Source: an uncultured Litoreibacter sp. | GTDB lineage: Bacteria; Pseudomonadota; Alphaproteobacteria; Rhodobacterales; Rhodobacteraceae | Length of the DNA stretch: 64,000 bases | Assembly: GCA_947504205.1 (NCBI GenBank) | Contig: CANNGL010000002.1 | Location: 902,001 to 966,000 of the forward strand | Direction: 5' to 3' | Part shown: positions 60,688-64,000 of the stretch, one piece after another | How positions within the stretch are numbered: position 1 is the first letter of the stretch | Layout: every line of letters starts with the position of its first letter | The notes under the pieces: model-generated | Told to the model about the DNA's origin: nothing | The model's input: only the letters and a program-made list of their open reading frames with translations | Databases searched by the model: none | Made by a program: the position numbers and the translations under genes

Positions 60688-61856
60688 GGGAGCTCGACAG
60701 CAATCGCGGTACCTTCACCACCACCAATGCAAATGGCCGCAACGCCGCGCTTAAGCCCTCGCGTTTCAAGTGCATTTAGCAGCGTTACCATGATCCGAGC
60801 GCCTGACGCACCAATTGGATGGCCCAAAGCACAAGCTCCGCCATTCACGTTCAGCTTTTCTCGCTCCACGCCCATTTCATGCATGAAAGCCATCGGTACG
60901 ACGGCAAAGGCTTCGTTCACTTCCCAAAGGTCAACGTCTGACACAGACCAACCAATCTTTTTGAGTAGCTTCTGGGTTGCAGGAACCGGAGCGGTCGTGA
61001 ACCAGCCGGGCGCTTGAGCATGACTTGCGTGCCCAACGATCCGGGCGCGGACGGGAAGACCATCACGCCGCGCAAACTCTTCTGATGCCAATACGAGCGC
61101 TGCAGCGCCATCCGAGATCGAGGAGGAATTGGCCGCGGTCACGCTGCCGTTCTGCCTGAAGGCAGGTTTCAGTTGCGGAATTTTCTCAGGCCGAGCCGAT
61201 TTCGGCTGCTCATCTTCTGTTACATCGACCGATCCTTTGCGGTGCGCGACCGTGACCAAGGCGATTTCATTTTTGAAAGCACCGCTTTCTTGTGCGTTCA
61301 ACGCGTTGGACAGCGACTGAAGCGCATATTCATCCTGAGCTTCCCGTGTGAACTGAAACCTCTCTGCACAGTCTTCCGCAAAAGTGCCCATCAATCGACC
61401 TTTGTCATAGGCGTCCTCCAATCCGTCTAAGAACATCGAATCTTGAACGTTTTGGTGTCCAATGCGGGCGCCACTACGCATTTTTGGCAGAAGATACGGG
61501 GCGTTCGTCATGCTCTCCATGCCACCGGCAATCACGGTTTCGCTTTCGCCCAGTGCGATCTGATCAAAAGCGACCATCGCCGCTTTCATCCCTGATCCGC
61601 ACATTTTGTTCAGTGTGGTGGCGGGGACCTCGTCACCTATACCGGCAGCAAACCCAGCTTGACGCGCAGGTGCTTGCCCTTGCCCGGCAGGCAAGACGCA
61701 ACCCATTATGACTTCCCCGACCGTCGACAAACCAGCTTGCTTCATAGCCGAAGCTATCGATGCCCCCCCAAGATCAGCGGCGTTGGCATTTGAAAATACC
61801 CCTTGAAACCCACCCATCGGTGTGCGGCTCGCTCCGGAAATGACCACGCGTTTCAA
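60684..61856 (-). CDS. acetyl-CoA C-acetyltransferase (thiolase)
   Basis: 390 residues from TTG 61856, preceded by GAGGAG; a longer frame to 61934 has no ribosome site. Catalytic Cys86 is in LNKMCGSGM, His346 in GHPIGASG and Cys376 in CIGGGEG. VNEAFAVVPMAFM is also present. It makes acetoacetyl-CoA from two acetyl-CoA or cleaves 3-ketoacyl-CoA, for polyhydroxyalkanoate or fatty-acid metabolism. It stands upstream of the fRMsr gene on the minus strand and is divergent from the STAS gene. Confidence 0.94.
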   Translation of the reverse strand: MKRVVISGASRTPMGGFQGVFSNANAADLGGASIASAMKQAGLSTVGEVIMGCVLPAGQGQAPARQAGFAAGIGDEVPATTLNKMCGSGMKAAMVAFDQIALGESETVIAGGMESMTNAPYLLPKMRSGARIGHQNVQDSMFLDGLEDAYDKGRLMGTFAEDCAERFQFTREAQDEYALQSLSNALNAQESGAFKNEIALVTVAHRKGSVDVTEDEQPKSARPEKIPQLKPAFRQNGSVTAANSSSISDGAAALVLASEEFARRDGLPVRARIVGHASHAQAPGWFTTAPVPATQKLLKKIGWSVSDVDLWEVNEAFAVVPMAFMHEMGVEREKLNVNGGACALGHPIGASGARIMVTLLNALETRGLKRGVAAICIGGGEGTAIAVELP

Positions 61857-61945
61857 TTTTGTCTCCTCAAACCAATTCGGATTTGAAAACCAGATCGTAA
61901 CCTTTGGTGAGCTACAAAATATTTTCAAAGACAAGGAGTACTAAC

Positions 61946-62299
61946 ATGCGCCTGAATTCGCAACTGACCGGAGATATTCTGATATTAAGGGTCGAGGCAG
62001 AGCGCCTTGATGCGGCTAGCGCTGTCTACTTCAAAGATCAATTTCGTGAAGCTGTTCAAGCGCATGACGGGCGTGTCGTGGTGGATTTGGAACCGGTCTC
62101 GTTCATGGACAGCAGCGGCCTGGGTGCAATGGTGGCGGCTCGAAAACTGGTCGCGGATCGTGAACTGGAAATTGCAGAGCTTTCACCAATTGTCATGAAG
62201 GTGTTTCGTCTGACGCGAATGGACAAGGTATTTTCACTACACGACCGGATCGAAGACGCGATCGATACATCTTCACAGTCCAGCGTTAAGACTGCTTAG
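61946..62299 (+). CDS. STAS-domain anti-sigma factor antagonist
   Basis: 117 residues from ATG 61946 with AAGGAG upstream. The STAS core is VVVDLEPVSFMDSSGLGAMV, with the phosphorylatable Ser pair at 56-57. In partner-switching systems this protein binds the anti-sigma kinase when unphosphorylated and frees the sigma factor. The anti-sigma kinase follows after three bases. No PP2C phosphatase or sigma gene is near. Confidence 0.93.
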   Translation: MRLNSQLTGDILILRVEAERLDAASAVYFKDQFREAVQAHDGRVVVDLEPVSFMDSSGLGAMVAARKLVADRELEIAELSPIVMKVFRLTRMDKVFSLHDRIEDAIDTSSQSSVKTA

Positions 62300-62302
62300 G
62301 GG

Positions 62303-62791
62303 TTGGCAAATGCGGCACATATACCGCCGGATCAGGTATTGGCAAAGGCACGCGGTGGCACCAAAGTACAGTATTGTATCACCGCCGAAGCCTCACAGAT
62401 TTCGCAGAAACTTCCTGAAATTATCAGCAACGTCTTTGACATAGATACTGTGGAAACTGACGCTATTGAATCTGGGCAGATCATTCTGGCCGAGGTTCTC
62501 AACAATATCGCGGAACACGGGTTTGTAGGTCGCGTCCCGGGTCGGATATTCATCGAAGCAACGAGGAACGATTTTGCCGTTCGCTTCAGTATCAGAGATA
62601 CCGGCTCCCCCATGCCTGGGCTCAAACTTCCCCGTGCCTCGCTTCCTGCTACAAATATACCGTTGGGCGATCTCCCAGAAGGTGGATTTGGGTGGTTTAT
62701 GATCCGAACACTTGCACAGGATCTGTCATATCGCAGAGACGGCGACATGAACTATCTCGAGTTCTCGGTCGTTAGCTCACATAAGCGATAG
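62303..62791 (+). CDS. anti-sigma factor serine kinase (HATPase_c, RsbW/SpoIIAB-like)
   Basis: 162 residues from TTG 62303 (AGGGG just upstream); no in-frame ATG is better. GHKL ATPase blocks: N-box ILAEVLNNIAEHGF, G1 DTGSPMPGL, G2 EGGFGWFMIRTLAQDLSY. It likely phosphorylates the STAS partner and otherwise binds a sigma factor or other target. The weak start so close to the STAS stop suggests coupled translation at a set ratio. Confidence 0.9.
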   Translation: MANAAHIPPDQVLAKARGGTKVQYCITAEASQISQKLPEIISNVFDIDTVETDAIESGQIILAEVLNNIAEHGFVGRVPGRIFIEATRNDFAVRFSIRDTGSPMPGLKLPRASLPATNIPLGDLPEGGFGWFMIRTLAQDLSYRRDGDMNYLEFSVVSSHKR

Positions 62792-63212
62792 TACAAAAAC
62801 TGTCCGCCTGAAGGGTTCGATTGCCGCTTTGACGTAAAAAAGAATCGTGCCCGCCGCTCATGCTTTCCGGAGCCTCAGACACACCGGTTCTTGTCATCTC
62901 GGCCACGCAAAGCACATTTCTCACATGAAATCCGAGCTCGGCGGCATCTTTGTTTCACGAACGAAAACAATGGTCGGTGGCTGGCAGCAATTGCCTTGAA
63001 ATAGCCGTTTTGCGTCCCAACCGCGGACAGAGTTGACTAGCATATCATTTCTTGTAGCTGCATGGCTTCCCTCGGCGTCGCGTTTATCAGCCCCCACCCA
63101 GATGCGTGACGTCGAGGACATGCCGCTAACATTCTCCAAAAAATAAAGCCTCTCATGGACAATCGCTTCGTGGCGTCTATCCTCTGACGTCTGACATGAG
63201 GAGTGTACAAAC
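62792..63212. other. intergenic region before the gamma-glutamyltransferase gene
   Basis: 421 bases without a supportable gene. A minus-strand open frame spans 62921-63214 and reads on into the antisense of the next gene; it has no family features. A TTTCACGAA word at 62953-62961 equals the half-site of the XRE-cupin operator. GAGGAG at 63198-63203 is the ribosome site of the next gene. Confidence 0.5.
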
Positions 63213-64000
63213 ATGCGCGATTTCCACCTGCCCGGGCGCTCAACGGTATTTGCAAGCAATGGGCTATGCGCTACATCGCACCCTCTTGCTTCAAAGGTCG
63301 CGTTGGACCTGCTGCAAGAGGGCGGGAACGCAGTGGATGCGGCGATTGGTGCCGCGATACTTCTAGGCATTTGCGAGCCGCAGATGACAGGAATCGGTGG
63401 TGACTGTTTCGCGCTAATCTCCTCGCCGGGTGAGGACATAGTTGCAATAAATGGATCAGGACGCGCACCCGCTGGCATGAGTTCCTCTGCACTTCGCGAC
63501 AAAGGATTGAAGGCCGTACCGGTGGATACGCCTGATGCTGTAACGATACCGGGCGCTATCGATGCATTTTGTCGTATGTCCAAAGACTTTGGCACTCTTG
63601 AATTGAGCCGCGTCCTGGCACCCGCTATCGAGTATGCCGAGACTGGCGTTCCCGTTGGGCCTCGCACAAGTTTTGACTGGATTGAGGCGGAAGGCGCTCT
63701 GCAAGGGGTCGCGCGGGATAGCTATCTGATCAACGGCCGTGCAGCGAGGCCTGGTGAAGTATTTCGGGCTCCGGGTCAATCGGAGGTGTTGCGCAAGATC
63801 GCACACGAAGGACGCGATGCGTTTTATACAGGTGAAGTAGCCGAAGACATGGTATCGTCATTGCGCGCCCTTGGCGGAAGCCACACGCTAGACGACTTCG
63901 CCAAAACCGCTTGCGACTATGGAAAACCCATTTCCGGGCAATACAAAAATGTAGAACTTGTCGAGCACCCGCCAAACGGGCAGGGCGCGACTGCTCTGTT
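63213..64000 (+). CDS. gamma-glutamyltransferase family protein, 5' part (runs off the right edge)
   Basis: The frame is open from ATG 63213 (GAGGAG nine bases upstream) to the end of the window, 262 residues. LLQEGGNAVDAAIGAAILLGI and MTGIGGDCFAL are the N-terminal signatures of the Ntn-hydrolase gamma-glutamyltransferase family. ALRDKGLKAVPVDTP, GAIDAF and HPPNGQGATAL are further blocks. The catalytic Thr lies beyond the window. No clear signal peptide is seen, so it may be the cytoplasmic acylase/GGT-like subgroup. Substrate unknown. Confidence 0.92.
   Translation, partial: MRDFHLPGRSTVFASNGLCATSHPLASKVALDLLQEGGNAVDAAIGAAILLGICEPQMTGIGGDCFALISSPGEDIVAINGSGRAPAGMSSSALRDKGLKAVPVDTPDAVTIPGAIDAFCRMSKDFGTLELSRVLAPAIEYAETGVPVGPRTSFDWIEAEGALQGVARDSYLINGRAARPGEVFRAPGQSEVLRKIAHEGRDAFYTGEVAEDMVSSLRALGGSHTLDDFAKTACDYGKPISGQYKNVELVEHPPNGQGATAL

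Noticed and set aside
62921-63667. 248-codon minus-strand frame
   Set aside because: Two thirds lie antisense to the clear gamma-glutamyltransferase start; the rest has no recognisable features.
1-64000. Mobile elements, prophage genes, tRNA or rRNA genes
   Set aside because: No transposase, integrase, terminal inverted repeats, phage structural genes, or cloverleaf/rRNA sequences recognised on reading.

Overview
The window looks like chromosomal DNA of a marine Roseobacter-group alphaproteobacterium (Rhodobacteraceae). This rests on protein character, not on a 16S gene. The clearest markers are an exosortase of the XrtD type with two substrates ending in the VPLPA variant of the PEP-CTERM sorting signal, an RTX serralysin with an MCxLC N-terminus, and a minus-strand cluster of histidyl-flavin dimethylglycine/sarcosine-dehydrogenase-like enzymes. 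I see no prophage, insertion sequence, CRISPR array, tRNA or rRNA.

Layout. 1-2.3 kb: the end of a DUF1643 gene, a fluoroacetate-dehalogenase-like hydrolase and a membrane-anchored RTX protein. 2.6-6.9 kb: rpsO and pnp, separated by an unexpected polytopic GT-C-like membrane protein gene. 7-46 kb: a very large surface-glycan and secreted-protein region. It holds a VPLPA-CTERM GDSL hydrolase, several glycosyltransferases (GT2, GT4, RgpF-like, WecG-like), two initiating sugar-phosphate transferases, a TPR lipoprotein with a C25-like secreted partner, an ExeA-like ATPase with a split Wzc/BY-kinase pair, the complete dTDP-L-rhamnose set (rmlC-B-D-A), an M10 protease and a giant RTX protein, an ABC capsule exporter (KpsM/T/E-like) with a KpsD/Wza-like outer-membrane lipoprotein, a second VPLPA-CTERM protein, the exosortase XrtD beside a rhomboid protease and a phosphoesterase, a beta-barrel protein, an SLBB export protein and a FlaA1/WbpM-type dehydratase. 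46-51 kb: housekeeping and stress genes (1-Cys peroxiredoxin, aldehyde dehydrogenase, GFA-family protein, endonuclease/phosphatase, VOC protein, RluA synthase). 51-60 kb: a tight minus-strand methyl-group catabolism cluster headed by an XRE-cupin regulator, with paired palindromic operators directly upstream. 60-64 kb: fRMsr, thiolase, a STAS/anti-sigma-kinase pair and the start of a gamma-glutamyltransferase gene.

How it works together (inference). dTDP-rhamnose from RmlABCD, the RgpF-like enzyme and the GT2/GT4 enzymes point to a rhamnose-containing surface polymer. Two initiating transferases, two outer-membrane export proteins, a Wzc/kinase pair and an ABC exporter suggest at least two separate glycans. 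XrtD probably cleaves the VPLPA proteins and joins them to one of these. The RTX proteins should leave by type I secretion, but their transporter is not in the window. The 52-60 kb cluster probably demethylates glycine-betaine-derived compounds, passes methyl or C1 units to folate or homocysteine, and includes a GFA-family protein possibly linked to formaldehyde.
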